Source: an uncultured Bacilli bacterium (GTDB lineage: Bacteria > Bacillota_I > Bacilli_A > RF39 > UBA660). From it: a stretch of 44,529 nt of DNA. Of the stretch, positions 22,136 to 32,734 are shown piece by piece; positions within the stretch are counted from its first letter, which is position 1; every line of letters begins with the position of its first letter. The stretch lies in the NCBI GenBank assembly GCA_944371305.1, contig CALVXM010000009.1, forward strand, positions 1 through 44,529, written 5' to 3'. The translations under genes and the position numbers were made by a program. A model generated the notes under the pieces. The model ran no database searches and was not told where the DNA came from. It saw nothing but the letters and a program-made list of their open reading frames with translations.

Positions 22136-22699
22136 GTGAATTATCCAAATGGTATTAAAAAAACATTTAAAATAAATACAGCTAATCGTGGTATGTCGCT
22201 AGAAAATGATTTAAATGATACTAATAATTATTATCGTAATCATGATATTGCTATCATCTATAAAAAACCAACACCGATTACGATTAATAAAGTTGACTAT
22301 AAAGCACGTAATGATGCTGTAATTAAGGAAGCACATTTTATAGTTCCTTCCACTACTGATTACAACGGCGTTTATAATGGAAAATATATTGATTTTGAGG
22401 CCAAAGAAACACGAAAAAATTACTTTCCTTTATCAAATATTCATAACCATCAAATCGAGCATTTAAGAAAAATAAAAAAATGTGGAGGCATTGGTTTTAT
22501 TATCGTTAAATTTTCCTTAAGCAATGAAGTATACCTACTTGAAATTGACAAATTGGATAAATTTTTAGATAATAGTAAGAGGAAATCCATTCCTAAAGAA
22601 TATTTTGTTAATGAAGGATATTTAATTAAACAAGGGTATAACCCATATTTAGATTATTTAAAAATAATTGATATTATAAGGAGCGATGAAAATGAGTAA
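22136..22699 (+). CDS. recU: Holliday-junction resolvase RecU
   Basis: Cuts Holliday junctions in recombination and chromosome segregation. About 187 residues. NRGMSLENDLNDTN, VIKEAHF, SSTTDYNG-type (PSTTDYNGVYNGKYIDFEAKE, the nuclease Asp/Glu/Lys core) and LGY/QGYNPYLDYL match B. subtilis RecU. The frame opens at 22067, but a likely -10 TATAAT at 22114-22119 and GGTGA at 22126-22130 favour GTG 22136. The protein then starts VNYPNG, aligning with the B. subtilis MIRYPNG. It overlaps pbp1A by 8 bases, the usual recU-ponA operon. Confidence 0.93.
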   Translation: MNYPNGIKKTFKINTANRGMSLENDLNDTNNYYRNHDIAIIYKKPTPITINKVDYKARNDAVIKEAHFIVPSTTDYNGVYNGKYIDFEAKETRKNYFPLSNIHNHQIEHLRKIKKCGGIGFIIVKFSLSNEVYLLEIDKLDKFLDNSKRKSIPKEYFVNEGYLIKQGYNPYLDYLKIIDIIRSDENE

Positions 22700-25526
22700 A
22701 TTTATCAAAAAAAATAAAAAAATAATGCTATTAGCTTTGATTAGCTTCATTATTTTAATTGTTGGAAGTTTGACAATTAGTTTTATTCCAACTTTATTGA
22801 TTTTAATTTTTGCAGGATTAATTTATTATTTTGTAACTAAACCTAAGGGTAAGAAAAAAAAGAAAAATCCACAAGAGACTTTAAAAACCGTCTTAATATT
22901 TGGTTTTTGCTTTGTTATATTTTCTTTAGTCTTAGTTGGTGCATTTGGTATCTACATAATAACTACGGCGCCAAAATTTTCAGAAGAAAAGTTATACAAC
23001 AAAGATGCTTCAATATTATATTTAGCTAATGGTGAAGAATTTGCCAAAGTTGGAGATGAGATGCGACAAAAAATTAGTTATGATGAATTATCTCAATCAT
23101 TAATTGACGCTATTATTGCTACTGAAGATTCAAGATTTTTCCAACATAGTGGTGTGGATCTACCAAGATTTTTAAAGGCTTCAGTTAGTCAACTTTTAGG
23201 TAAAGGCGGAGGTGGGGCTTCTACTTTAACAATGCAAGTTTCTAAAAATGCTTTTACATCCACTGAAGACGAAGGTCTAGCTGGTATCATTAGAAAATTT
23301 ACTGATATTTACGTTTCAGTTTTTGAAATTGAAACTCATTATACTAAAGAACAAATTTTAGAATTTTACGTCAATTCAAACAACTTAGGAGGATCTAATC
23401 GTGGTGTTGAACAAGCAAGCCAATCATATTTTGGCAAAAGTGCTAGTGAATTAAACGTTGCCGAAGCAGCAATGATAGCTGGAATGTTCCAGGCACCTAA
23501 TAGTTATAATCCTTATCTTCATCCTGAAGCATGTGAAGAAAGACGACAAACAGTTTTAAGTTTAATGTTAAGACATGGATATATTAATGAAGAAGAATAT
23601 GAAATAGCTAAAAGTTTAACTGTTGAAAAATTACTTCATAAAGATGAAGAACAAGTTTCTACTGATGCTTATCAAGATTTTATTGATACTGTAGTAGAAG
23701 AAGTAATTGATCGTACCGGTCAAGATCCTTATGTAGTACCAATGAAAATATACACAACCATGGATAAAGAGATGCAAGAGACAATGGCAGGAGTTATGGA
23801 TGGAACATTATACGAATGGAAAAATGATGTTGTTCAAGGTGCTTCAATCGTTTTAGATGTTAAAAATGGTGAAATTAAAGCTGTTGGCGGTGGAAGAAAC
23901 CGGGTTGTCAGAGGTGAAAATTTTGCTACCGATCTTAAACGTCATATCGGTTCTAGTGCTAAGCCACTTTATGATTACGGACCTGGTATCGAATATAATA
24001 ATTGGTCAACATATACACCATTCACTGATGAACCTTACAGTTATTCTGATGGTGTAACGATTAAAAACTGGGATAGTAGTTATTATAACTTTCAAACCTT
24101 GCATGATGCTTTAAAACACTCTCGTAATATTCCGGCAGTTAAAGCTTTTCAACAAGTCAAAAATGCTAATATCAAAGAATTCGTTACAAAATTAGGATTA
24201 TCACCAGAAATTGATCCAAATAGTGGTTTATTACATGAATCACATGCTTTAGGTGGTTATACTGGTGAATCCCCACTTACTGTAGCTGCTGCTTATGCAG
24301 CATTCTCAAATGGTGGATATTATATTGAACCACATAGTTTTACTAAAATTGAATATACTGAAAGTGGTACTGAATACGTAGTTAAACCAGAAACAAGACG
24401 CGCCATGAGTGAAGCCACAGCCTATATGATGACAAAAGTATTAGAAGATACATCAGGATATGCAGTTGGATTAAGTGTTAATGGGGTTAACTATGCTGCT
24501 AAAACTGGTACTACTAATTTAGATTATGATACTATTAGAGATTTTGGATTACCAAGTAACGCTATTCGTGATAAATGGTTAGCTAGTTTTAACGATTCAT
24601 ACGCTATAGCTGTTTGGTATGGATATGAATATTTAGATAAAGAGAATTGTTTGACGACTTCTGATTATTCAATTAAACGAGTTTTCCAAGCTATAGCTAA
24701 ATCAGTCTATACAAAAAGATCTACTTGGGAACAACCTGATAGTGTTGTTAAAGTAGAAGTTGAAGATGAGTTACCTAATGCTATGTTAGCTAGCGAATTC
24801 ACTCCTGAAGATCAAAGAGTAACTGCTTATTTTAAAAAAGGGTTTGAACCTACTGAAACATCTACTAGATATAGCCAGTTAAATAATGTTACTAATCTAA
24901 ATTACGAAAATAATACTTTATCTTGGTCACCAATTGAAACTCCTGATTTTATTAATAAAGATTACCTAAGTGATATGTTTACTAAGTTATATACCAACTC
25001 TAAAACTAGACAAAGCGAGTTAAATAAAAGAATTAAATATAATAATAGTAAAATTGGGACTGTCGTTTACGATGTTTATAAAAAAGATAGTTCAGGGAAA
25101 CTTACTTTACTTACTACTACTAGTAATACAAGTTTTAGTTATCCTGTAACCGAATCAACAACTTTTGTTGTTAAAACATCATATAGCATATTTAAAGACA
25201 ATGCTAGTAGCGGAGCTGAGTTTACTGTGGAAAAAAGCAGTTCTTCTATTATTAGTTCGGAAATAAATGGTGATTATACAGTCAATTTATCTGTTGGTGA
25301 CGATTATATTGAACCTGAAAAACCAGTAATTGTTTTGGAAAATGGGATTAATGATGTTACTAGTTTAGCTACTATAACTTATACAGTTACTAAAAATTCT
25401 AATAACCAAGTGTATGATAATGTTTCATATATTAATACTAATGTTCCTGAAACATATACAATAACTTACTATATTACCTATGGTAGTTATCAAAATACTT
25501 TAACAAAAATAGTTCAAATACAATAA
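22692..25526 (+). CDS. ponA: class A penicillin-binding protein 1A
   Basis: A bifunctional peptidoglycan polymerase and cross-linker. 944 residues: hydrophobic segments at about 10-45 and, after a Lys-rich stretch, at 66-92; then the GT51 glycosyltransferase (ATEDSRFFQHSGVD) and the transpeptidase with the SxxK (SSAK), SRN and KTGTT motifs. A C-terminal part of about 250 residues rich in Ser/Thr/Asn with fibronectin-like strands follows. Class A enzymes normally have a single N-terminal helix, so the extra hydrophobic pair is unusual. The ATG at 22692 is chosen over 22686 because AAGGAG is then 8 bases away. Operon with recU. Confidence 0.95.
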   Translation: MSKFIKKNKKIMLLALISFIILIVGSLTISFIPTLLILIFAGLIYYFVTKPKGKKKKKNPQETLKTVLIFGFCFVIFSLVLVGAFGIYIITTAPKFSEEKLYNKDASILYLANGEEFAKVGDEMRQKISYDELSQSLIDAIIATEDSRFFQHSGVDLPRFLKASVSQLLGKGGGGASTLTMQVSKNAFTSTEDEGLAGIIRKFTDIYVSVFEIETHYTKEQILEFYVNSNNLGGSNRGVEQASQSYFGKSASELNVAEAAMIAGMFQAPNSYNPYLHPEACEERRQTVLSLMLRHGYINEEEYEIAKSLTVEKLLHKDEEQVSTDAYQDFIDTVVEEVIDRTGQDPYVVPMKIYTTMDKEMQETMAGVMDGTLYEWKNDVVQGASIVLDVKNGEIKAVGGGRNRVVRGENFATDLKRHIGSSAKPLYDYGPGIEYNNWSTYTPFTDEPYSYSDGVTIKNWDSSYYNFQTLHDALKHSRNIPAVKAFQQVKNANIKEFVTKLGLSPEIDPNSGLLHESHALGGYTGESPLTVAAAYAAFSNGGYYIEPHSFTKIEYTESGTEYVVKPETRRAMSEATAYMMTKVLEDTSGYAVGLSVNGVNYAAKTGTTNLDYDTIRDFGLPSNAIRDKWLASFNDSYAIAVWYGYEYLDKENCLTTSDYSIKRVFQAIAKSVYTKRSTWEQPDSVVKVEVEDELPNAMLASEFTPEDQRVTAYFKKGFEPTETSTRYSQLNNVTNLNYENNTLSWSPIETPDFINKDYLSDMFTKLYTNSKTRQSELNKRIKYNNSKIGTVVYDVYKKDSSGKLTLLTTTSNTSFSYPVTESTTFVVKTSYSIFKDNASSGAEFTVEKSSSSIISSEINGDYTVNLSVGDDYIEPEKPVIVLENGINDVTSLATITYTVTKNSNNQVYDNVSYINTNVPETYTITYYITYGSYQNTLTKIVQIQ

Positions 25527-25552
25527 AAGAGAAAAATCACTTTTCTCTTTTT
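25527..25552. terminator. bidirectional terminator between pbp1A and nth
   Basis: AAGAGAAAA, loop ATCAC, TTTTCTCTT, then T run on the plus strand; the minus strand can also form it, and it covers the nth stop. Confidence 0.8.
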
Positions 25553-26154
25553 TCATATTTACACATACTTTTTAATTTACATTCACCACAATTAGGATTA
25601 TTAGCTTTACAATAATATCTGCCAAATAAAACTAATTGATGATGAAGACGACACAAATCGTATTTTTTAAATTTTCTAGTTAATTTTATTTCAGTTTGAT
25701 AAACATCATCACTAGGCTTAGCAATTCCCAATCTAATGCTTACTCGATGAACGTGAGTATCAACTGCAATACACTGCAAATTATAAATATTACTTAAAAC
25801 AACATTAGCAGTTTTTCTCCCTACTCCCGGTAAACTTTCTAAAAATTCTCGATTATTAGGGACTTGATCGTTAACTTCTTTTAATCTTTTGGCAATTTCG
25901 ATAATATTAATAGCCTTCTTATTAAAAGTCCCGATTGGTTTAATAATTTCAATGATATCGTTAACATTGGCATTTCTAAATTTTTCTAGTGAATCATATT
26001 TTTTAAATAGTATATTAGTTACCATATTAACACGTTTATCAGTCGTTTGAGCACTTAACATCGTAGCTAGTAATAATTCATAGGGCTTACTATAATTTAA
26101 TTCACATTTAGGATTTGGTATTAATTCATCTAAATATTTAACTATCTCGTTCAT
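25537..26154 (-). CDS. nth: endonuclease III
   Basis: A DNA glycosylase/AP lyase for oxidised pyrimidines. 205 residues, typical. The helix-hairpin-helix LPGVGRKTA holds the catalytic Lys, VDTHVHR holds the catalytic Asp, and the C-terminal iron-sulphur cluster motif C-x6-7-C-x2-C-x5-C is complete (C.....NCGECKLKSMC). It overlaps dnaD by 17 bases, matching the dnaD-nth operon of B. subtilis. Confidence 0.96.
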   Translation of the reverse strand: MNEIVKYLDELIPNPKCELNYSKPYELLLATMLSAQTTDKRVNMVTNILFKKYDSLEKFRNANVNDIIEIIKPIGTFNKKAINIIEIAKRLKEVNDQVPNNREFLESLPGVGRKTANVVLSNIYNLQCIAVDTHVHRVSIRLGIAKPSDDVYQTEIKLTRKFKKYDLCRLHHQLVLFGRYYCKANNPNCGECKLKSMCKYEKREK

Positions 26155-26770
26155 TTAACCAATCATAATCAAATAGTTTTTTATTTGATTTTTTATTTTT
26201 ATAATTTTTTTTCTCATTAATTACATCTTGCTCATTTTTAATACCTTTTTTATACCAATCATGAATTATTTTATCAATATACCTTAAATTATTAACGCCA
26301 TTAAATACAGCTTCTTTTAAAGCCAAAATGATTAATTCATCAGAATATTGATCTTGCCAATTTTTAATAGTTTCATATTCCATTGGTGATAACGTTCTAC
26401 CAAACTCTTTTTCAAATTTATCATAAATATTGTTTTTTACTTCTTGATCTTCACCATTGACGATTAAAAAAGACAATTTTTTATATAATTCATCTAGATT
26501 AATTATTTCTTCCCTTACTTTTTTATTAACAATATCGATTTTTAATAATCCTTTTTCAACTAATGAATTAATTAATTCCATAGTCTCATTTAATTGAAAA
26601 CCCAAATCTTTTGAAATTTGCTTAGGATTAAAACTAATATCAGAATTTAATAAATAAATCAAAATTATAATTTCTGAATCAGATATGTTCAATTTACGAT
26701 AATTTTTAAAAAGAACATTAGGAATATAAAAAGGTTCACTTTTAATTAATTCAACGATTTTTCCTAACAT
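26138..26770 (-). CDS. dnaD: DNA replication initiation protein DnaD
   Basis: A primosome component helping to load the replicative helicase. 210 residues: an N-terminal winged-helix domain (1 to about 90), a C-terminal DnaD domain (about 115-175) with the W-x-x-x-G-I type end (DWYKKGIKNEQD), and a Lys-rich tail. AGGTGG precedes the ATG and TATAAT lies in the leader region upstream (near 26800). First gene of the dnaD-nth operon. Confidence 0.92.
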   Translation of the reverse strand: MLGKIVELIKSEPFYIPNVLFKNYRKLNISDSEIIILIYLLNSDISFNPKQISKDLGFQLNETMELINSLVEKGLLKIDIVNKKVREEIINLDELYKKLSFLIVNGEDQEVKNNIYDKFEKEFGRTLSPMEYETIKNWQDQYSDELIILALKEAVFNGVNNLRYIDKIIHDWYKKGIKNEQDVINEKKNYKNKKSNKKLFDYDWLNERDS

Positions 26771-26814
26771 AAAACCACCTAATCATTTATTATACTTTAA
26801 AAACTTTAAAAATG

Positions 26815-27765
26815 CTAGTTTATTTCAAAATTAGCACATATTTCATCTAATTCTTGGAGCATCTTATCAACTTGTTCAAAATTACTAGGTCGAGCACCAC
26901 TTGCATAAATATGGCCACCACCGTTGAAATGTGAAGCTATATCATTGATGATAGGCCCCCTTGATCTAATAGAACATTTGATATATCCATTACCTTTATC
27001 TTCACTACAAAAAGCAACCACTTTAATTTTATCGATATTATTAAAATTTTCTATAAGATTGCCAGCTGTCGAAGAATCAACATCATATTCTTTTAATATT
27101 TCATCAGTAATCTTTATATAGGCTAGACCGTTATTTGTAATTTTCATATTTAAAGATATATAACCAGAAAAGATAATCTCTTTTAAAGGTCTAACATATA
27201 AATTACTATAAAGAGTTGTAAAATTAAGATTAGTTTGTTTAATCAACCAAGAGACTAAATCAAAAGTTTTAGTAGTAGTATAATCATACAAAAAACGGTT
27301 GGTATCAGATACTAAACCCAAATATAATTTACTAGCACATTCTTTGTTTAATTTTAATTTAGTATTCTTAGCAAGTTCGATAATTAATTGACTAGCACTA
27401 CTTGCTTTATCATCAACTAATTCTATATCAGCAAATTTTTCGATAAAAGGATGATGATCAATTTTAATTACATAACCAAAATCATTAGGATTAGCACCAT
27501 CGATTCTCTTAATATCTGGTGTATCTGTAACGATTAATAAAGCCTTCTTTAAATCAGTATCAGGTATTTTATCGACTAAACCTAAATATCTAAAGCGTGC
27601 TGCTGGAGCACCAATAGCATAAACTTTTTTATCAGGAAATGTGTTTAAAATTAATTCTTTTAAACCAATAGAGCTTCCTAAGGCATCGGGATCAGCACCA
27701 ATATGTCTAGTTATTATAATTGTATCGTATTTTTTTATTTGTTTATAAATTTTTTTAAAAACCAT
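26815..27765 (-). CDS. nrnA: DHH-family oligoribonuclease/pAp phosphatase
   Basis: Degrades very short RNA (nanoRNA) and 3'-phosphoadenosine 5'-phosphate. 316 residues. The DHH phosphoesterase motifs are present: GADPDALGSSIGL, VTDTPD, the DHH itself in IKIDHHP, and the DHHA1 domain with the end motif FNGGGHIYASGA. Length and domain order match NrnA. The ribosome binding site is weak (GAAAGTGTG). It has its own sigma-A promoter and lies alone between dnaD and ackA. Confidence 0.93.
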   Translation of the reverse strand: MVFKKIYKQIKKYDTIIITRHIGADPDALGSSIGLKELILNTFPDKKVYAIGAPAARFRYLGLVDKIPDTDLKKALLIVTDTPDIKRIDGANPNDFGYVIKIDHHPFIEKFADIELVDDKASSASQLIIELAKNTKLKLNKECASKLYLGLVSDTNRFLYDYTTTKTFDLVSWLIKQTNLNFTTLYSNLYVRPLKEIIFSGYISLNMKITNNGLAYIKITDEILKEYDVDSSTAGNLIENFNNIDKIKVVAFCSEDKGNGYIKCSIRSRGPIINDIASHFNGGGHIYASGARPSNFEQVDKMLQELDEICANFEIN

Positions 27766-27789
27766 AAATTCACACTTTCTATACTTTTA

Positions 27790-27818
27790 AGTATACTATA
27801 ATTATTTTTTTTAGTCTA
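27790..27818 (-). promoter_or_regulatory. sigma-A promoter of nrnA
   Basis: On the minus strand TAGACT (27818-27813), 17 bases, TATACT (27795-27790). Confidence 0.7.
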
Positions 27819-27841
27819 GGTTTTATGTACTTTTTTCCAAA

Positions 27842-27862
27842 GAAAAAAAGGATTTTATCCTT
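27842..27862 (-). terminator. ackA terminator
   Basis: On the minus strand AAGGAT, 3-base loop, ATCCTT, then seven T residues, overlapping the ackA stop codon. It ends the lysS-to-ackA operon. Confidence 0.8.
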
Positions 27863-29036
27863 CAATTAACTTATAAGTATCTCTTGCAATCATTACTTCT
27901 TCATCAGTAGGAATAATGTAACAAGGTACTTTAGATGTTTCTTTAGTAATCAAACGCTCTACTCCTCTAACATCATTCTTTTCTTCGTCGATTTCAATTC
28001 CTAAAACACCTAATCTATCTAAAATTTCCTTACGAACATTGATACCATTTTCACCAATGCCAGCTGTAAAACAAATAGCATCAACACCATTTAACAAAAC
28101 ATAATATTTAGCAATATATTCAACAATCCTTCTTACAAACATATTTTGCGCTAAAATACATCTTTCATTTCCTTCTTTAATTCCTGCTTCGATATCTCTA
28201 GAATCACTACTAACTCCACTTATCCCTAATAAACCACTTTGTTTATTAATAACATCATCAATTTGCTGATAAGTTAGTCCAGCTTGTTTCATCATATAAG
28301 GAATAATACTAACATCAGTATCACCACATCTCGTTCCCATAACAAGTCCAGCATTAGGAGTAAATCCCATAGAAGTATCGATGCATTTACCATCTTTAAC
28401 AGCGGTTATACTAGCTCCGTTACCAATATGACATACAATCAATTTACAATTTTCTTTTCCTAATATTTCTTGTGCTCGATTAGCTACATATTTATGGCTA
28501 GTTCCATGAGCACCATATTTACGTACTTTATAATCTTCATACCACTCATATGGTAAAGCATACATATATGCTTCTTTTTCCATCGTTTGGTGAAAAGAAG
28601 TATCAAATACAGCAACCGCAATCGCATTTGGAATTAACTCTTTAAAGGCATTTATTCCAACTACTGCAGCTGGATTATGAAGGGGTGCTAAAGGGTTTAA
28701 TTCTGTTATTATTTCTATAACTTCATCATCAATTATAACTGATTTGTCAAATTTATCAGCCCCTTGAACAACACGATGACCTATCCCTTTAATCTCATCT
28801 AATGACTCGATGATTTTGTTTTCTAATAATTCTTGAACTAAATATTCAACTGCTTCTTTGTGATTATTCAAGTCCTTTTCTTTTCTTATTTTTTCGCCAT
28901 TTATTTTAATAGTATAAAAACTATTACCTATTCCAATTCTTTCAAAAACTCCAGAAATTAAAACTTTTTCTTCGGGCATTTCATACATTTGAAATTTTAA
29001 TGATGAACTTCCTGCATTAACTGATAATATTTTCAT
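27855..29036 (-). CDS. ackA: acetate kinase
   Basis: Interconverts acetyl phosphate + ADP and acetate + ATP, the ATP-yielding step of acetate fermentation. About 393 residues: NAGSSSLKFQ at the start, HNPA, HIGNGAS, GTRCGDTD and the C-terminal FTAGIGEN phosphate-binding loop are all intact. The frame opens upstream at 29072, but AAGGAGG before the ATG at 29036 and the family start MKILSVNAGSSS fix the true start. It follows the phosphatase gene, whose TAA stop forms the first bases of this ribosome binding site. No pta is in the window. Confidence 0.97.
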   Translation of the reverse strand: MKILSVNAGSSSLKFQMYEMPEEKVLISGVFERIGIGNSFYTIKINGEKIRKEKDLNNHKEAVEYLVQELLENKIIESLDEIKGIGHRVVQGADKFDKSVIIDDEVIEIITELNPLAPLHNPAAVVGINAFKELIPNAIAVAVFDTSFHQTMEKEAYMYALPYEWYEDYKVRKYGAHGTSHKYVANRAQEILGKENCKLIVCHIGNGASITAVKDGKCIDTSMGFTPNAGLVMGTRCGDTDVSIIPYMMKQAGLTYQQIDDVINKQSGLLGISGVSSDSRDIEAGIKEGNERCILAQNMFVRRIVEYIAKYYVLLNGVDAICFTAGIGENGINVRKEILDRLGVLGIEIDEEKNDVRGVERLITKETSKVPCYIIPTDEEVMIARDTYKLIEG

Positions 29037-29046
29037 TTTTTCCTCC

Positions 29047-29580
29047 TTATATTTCGTATTCAAAAATTTCACAGTTTTTAATTGTTATTTCACCAAATAT
29101 ACCATCTTCAGGTATACCATTAAAATAATAATACAAAACTCGCATAATACCACTATGGGTTACTATTATTATATTCTTGTCATAATATTGTTGTTTCAAA
29201 TCTTCAATTAATTTAGCAACTCTATTATATAAATCTCTTACACTTTCAGCTTTTTCATATTGAATATTTTTATTATAATTCCAATAGTCATTAAAATTGA
29301 TTGAATCACGATGTTTACCTGTAAACTCACCATGATCACGTCCTAAAAGGCTATCAGAATAAATAATTGGTATACGGTTATTGCTAATAGCTAAAGCTGT
29401 TTGTCTACATCGATCTAAAGGTGAACTAACAATTAAGTCAATATTTTTATCTTTAAAATATTCACCAACTTTTTTAGCTTGATCAATTCCTGCTTTAGTT
29501 AAAGGACTATTAATCCTCCCAACTAAGCAATTATTGGCATTTTCTAAAGTTTCACCATGTCTAACTACATATAATTTCAT
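29047..29580 (-). CDS. histidine phosphatase family protein
   Basis: 177 residues with the phosphoglycerate-mutase-like fold: the catalytic VVRHGET at the start, SPLDRCRQTA, a GEFTGK segment and VTHSG near the end. It is of the small, cofactor-dependent PhoE/GpmB/CobC class, and the substrate cannot be told from sequence. The ATG at 29580 shares one base with the stop of the pilin-like gene upstream, so it is translationally coupled to it. It is unlikely to be the main glycolytic mutase, since gpmI is present. Confidence 0.88.
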   Translation of the reverse strand: MKLYVVRHGETLENANNCLVGRINSPLTKAGIDQAKKVGEYFKDKNIDLIVSSPLDRCRQTALAISNNRIPIIYSDSLLGRDHGEFTGKHRDSINFNDYWNYNKNIQYEKAESVRDLYNRVAKLIEDLKQQYYDKNIIIVTHSGIMRVLYYYFNGIPEDGIFGEITIKNCEIFEYEI

Positions 29581-31139
29581 TATTCGCCCCAATCTACAAT
29601 ATTGCAAAATGGGTTATCTGTATCATAACCATCTTGATTACCTATAAAAATATCCATCAAGAAAGCTAATATAAATGGTATTACAAACAATAATACTGCT
29701 GCTATTAACCTTGTTGCGAAACGTTTAAAAGCATTTTTCATCTCTTTATCAGCATCGCCACTTGCAACTGTTTTTATAAAATCTAATGTTCCTAATCCTA
29801 AAGCTAACAAAGGACCAGCTATTTTAATAATATCTAAAAACCAAACTAACTTATCTTTTAACTGGATTGAAAATATTTTACAATCCTGACTAAGATCTTG
29901 TATAATTCCCTTACTAACCAAATTGCCATAAAATTGATGAAAATCAATACACTCATCCATTCTTTTTTTTATATTTTGATCATTTTTATGTAATGGATAT
30001 TTTTCATATAAACTATTACAATATCCTACTATATCTTTTAATCCTTGTGTAGTTAAATATAAAGAATTATCACTACAACCACTACCACTACATAATTTAT
30101 CATTAGCTGGAACATTTTTTAAAGTTACTGAATTACCATCGATAGTTAAAGTTAAATCTAATACATTAAAAGAATCACCCAATACTTCTTTTGATAAAGT
30201 TTCTAAAGGAGGTCTTAATGAACCTAATAAATTTTTAAATTGGGTTCCATCTAAAATTTGTTGAAATTCAACAATTTCTTCATATCCACCAGTTGTCATT
30301 TCACTATCAAGTCCATTATTTGATTTTTCTGTTGAAATTCTGAAAACTCCTTCAGTAACATTATTACTATCTACCCAAAGATTAATACATTCTGCCGAAT
30401 TTGCTGTTATGTTATTAAATATTTTTTTTAAATCTTTATCTTCAAAAATAAATGATTTAGTTGTTAAAGCTATTTCAGTTGATATAATTAATTCAGTTCC
30501 TTGTATATAATTTCTACAAAATGAAGCACCTTCAAAATAATTTATACAAACTTCATTTCTACTTGTATATTTTTTAAACATTATTGACATGTTTTCTGGT
30601 AATCCATATTTTTCATCAGAAATTCCCACACCACATTGATTAATTAATTTTTCTTGTTCCAAATTTGAAGGCTTTTGCTCTTTTAATAAATTCAATTGAA
30701 CAAATGATGTCCCCATAACTCCTACTCTATCATTTTGATAGATAGTTAAAGAAAAGTTATTAGCATCATAAATACCATATAAATTAGGACATGAAAATTC
30801 ATTACCTTTTATTATTTTATTATAAAGTTCATCAACTGAAAAATCAATTTTATAATTAACAAGGTTCCCATAAGGACCAAAAATCTGATACATTTTATCA
30901 GTTTTCTTAATGGCATCTTTATCATAATTACTGTCCCATTCAACAGTTACTTTATTTTTTTTAGAACTATCAACCTTAAATTTTACTGATGCTATATCGT
31001 CATCTTCAAATATAAACATGCCATTCCCTTCTGAATATCTTGTTAAAGAATATTGACAATATCCTTCTTCTGCTTTTATTTCAATATTAAATAAAAAATA
31101 TAAAGTTATAAAGAATACTAAATAAAATATTTTTTTCAT
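29580..31139 (-). CDS. exported Cys-rich protein with C-terminal pilin-like hairpin (paralog 1)
   Basis: 519 residues: a signal peptide (1 to about 22, IKA/EE), a large Cys-rich outer domain (more than ten Cys, e.g. CINYFEGASFC, CSGSGC), then two C-terminal membrane helices (about 436-457 and 475-497) joined by a charged loop SGDADKEMKNAFKRF, and a tail ending GYDTDNPFC. The helix-loop-helix resembles the VirB2/T4SS_pilin (Mbov_0395-like) family. About 140 C-terminal residues are closely shared with the protein at 32735-34693; the N-terminal parts differ. It lies in one operon with lysS (10-base gap), a phosphatase and ackA. Function unknown. Confidence 0.75.
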   Translation of the reverse strand: MKKIFYLVFFITLYFLFNIEIKAEEGYCQYSLTRYSEGNGMFIFEDDDIASVKFKVDSSKKNKVTVEWDSNYDKDAIKKTDKMYQIFGPYGNLVNYKIDFSVDELYNKIIKGNEFSCPNLYGIYDANNFSLTIYQNDRVGVMGTSFVQLNLLKEQKPSNLEQEKLINQCGVGISDEKYGLPENMSIMFKKYTSRNEVCINYFEGASFCRNYIQGTELIISTEIALTTKSFIFEDKDLKKIFNNITANSAECINLWVDSNNVTEGVFRISTEKSNNGLDSEMTTGGYEEIVEFQQILDGTQFKNLLGSLRPPLETLSKEVLGDSFNVLDLTLTIDGNSVTLKNVPANDKLCSGSGCSDNSLYLTTQGLKDIVGYCNSLYEKYPLHKNDQNIKKRMDECIDFHQFYGNLVSKGIIQDLSQDCKIFSIQLKDKLVWFLDIIKIAGPLLALGLGTLDFIKTVASGDADKEMKNAFKRFATRLIAAVLLFVIPFILAFLMDIFIGNQDGYDTDNPFCNIVDWGE

Positions 31140-31148
31140 ATAAACCGC

Positions 31149-32663
<1,515 letters not shown>

Positions 32664-32674
32664 TTACCAATTTA

Positions 32675-32706
32675 AGTAAAAAAACTAGTTTGTTATCCAC
32701 CAGTTC
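32675..32706 (-). terminator. terminator after pilin-like paralog 2
   Basis: On the minus strand AACTGGT pairs with ACTAGTT (one G-U pair) across a 9-base loop, then T run. A weak TTTACT-N16-AATAAT promoter for lysS (32680-32653) begins in its T tail. Confidence 0.6.
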
Positions 32707-32734
32707 TTTTATTTTATAACTAACTGATATATAA

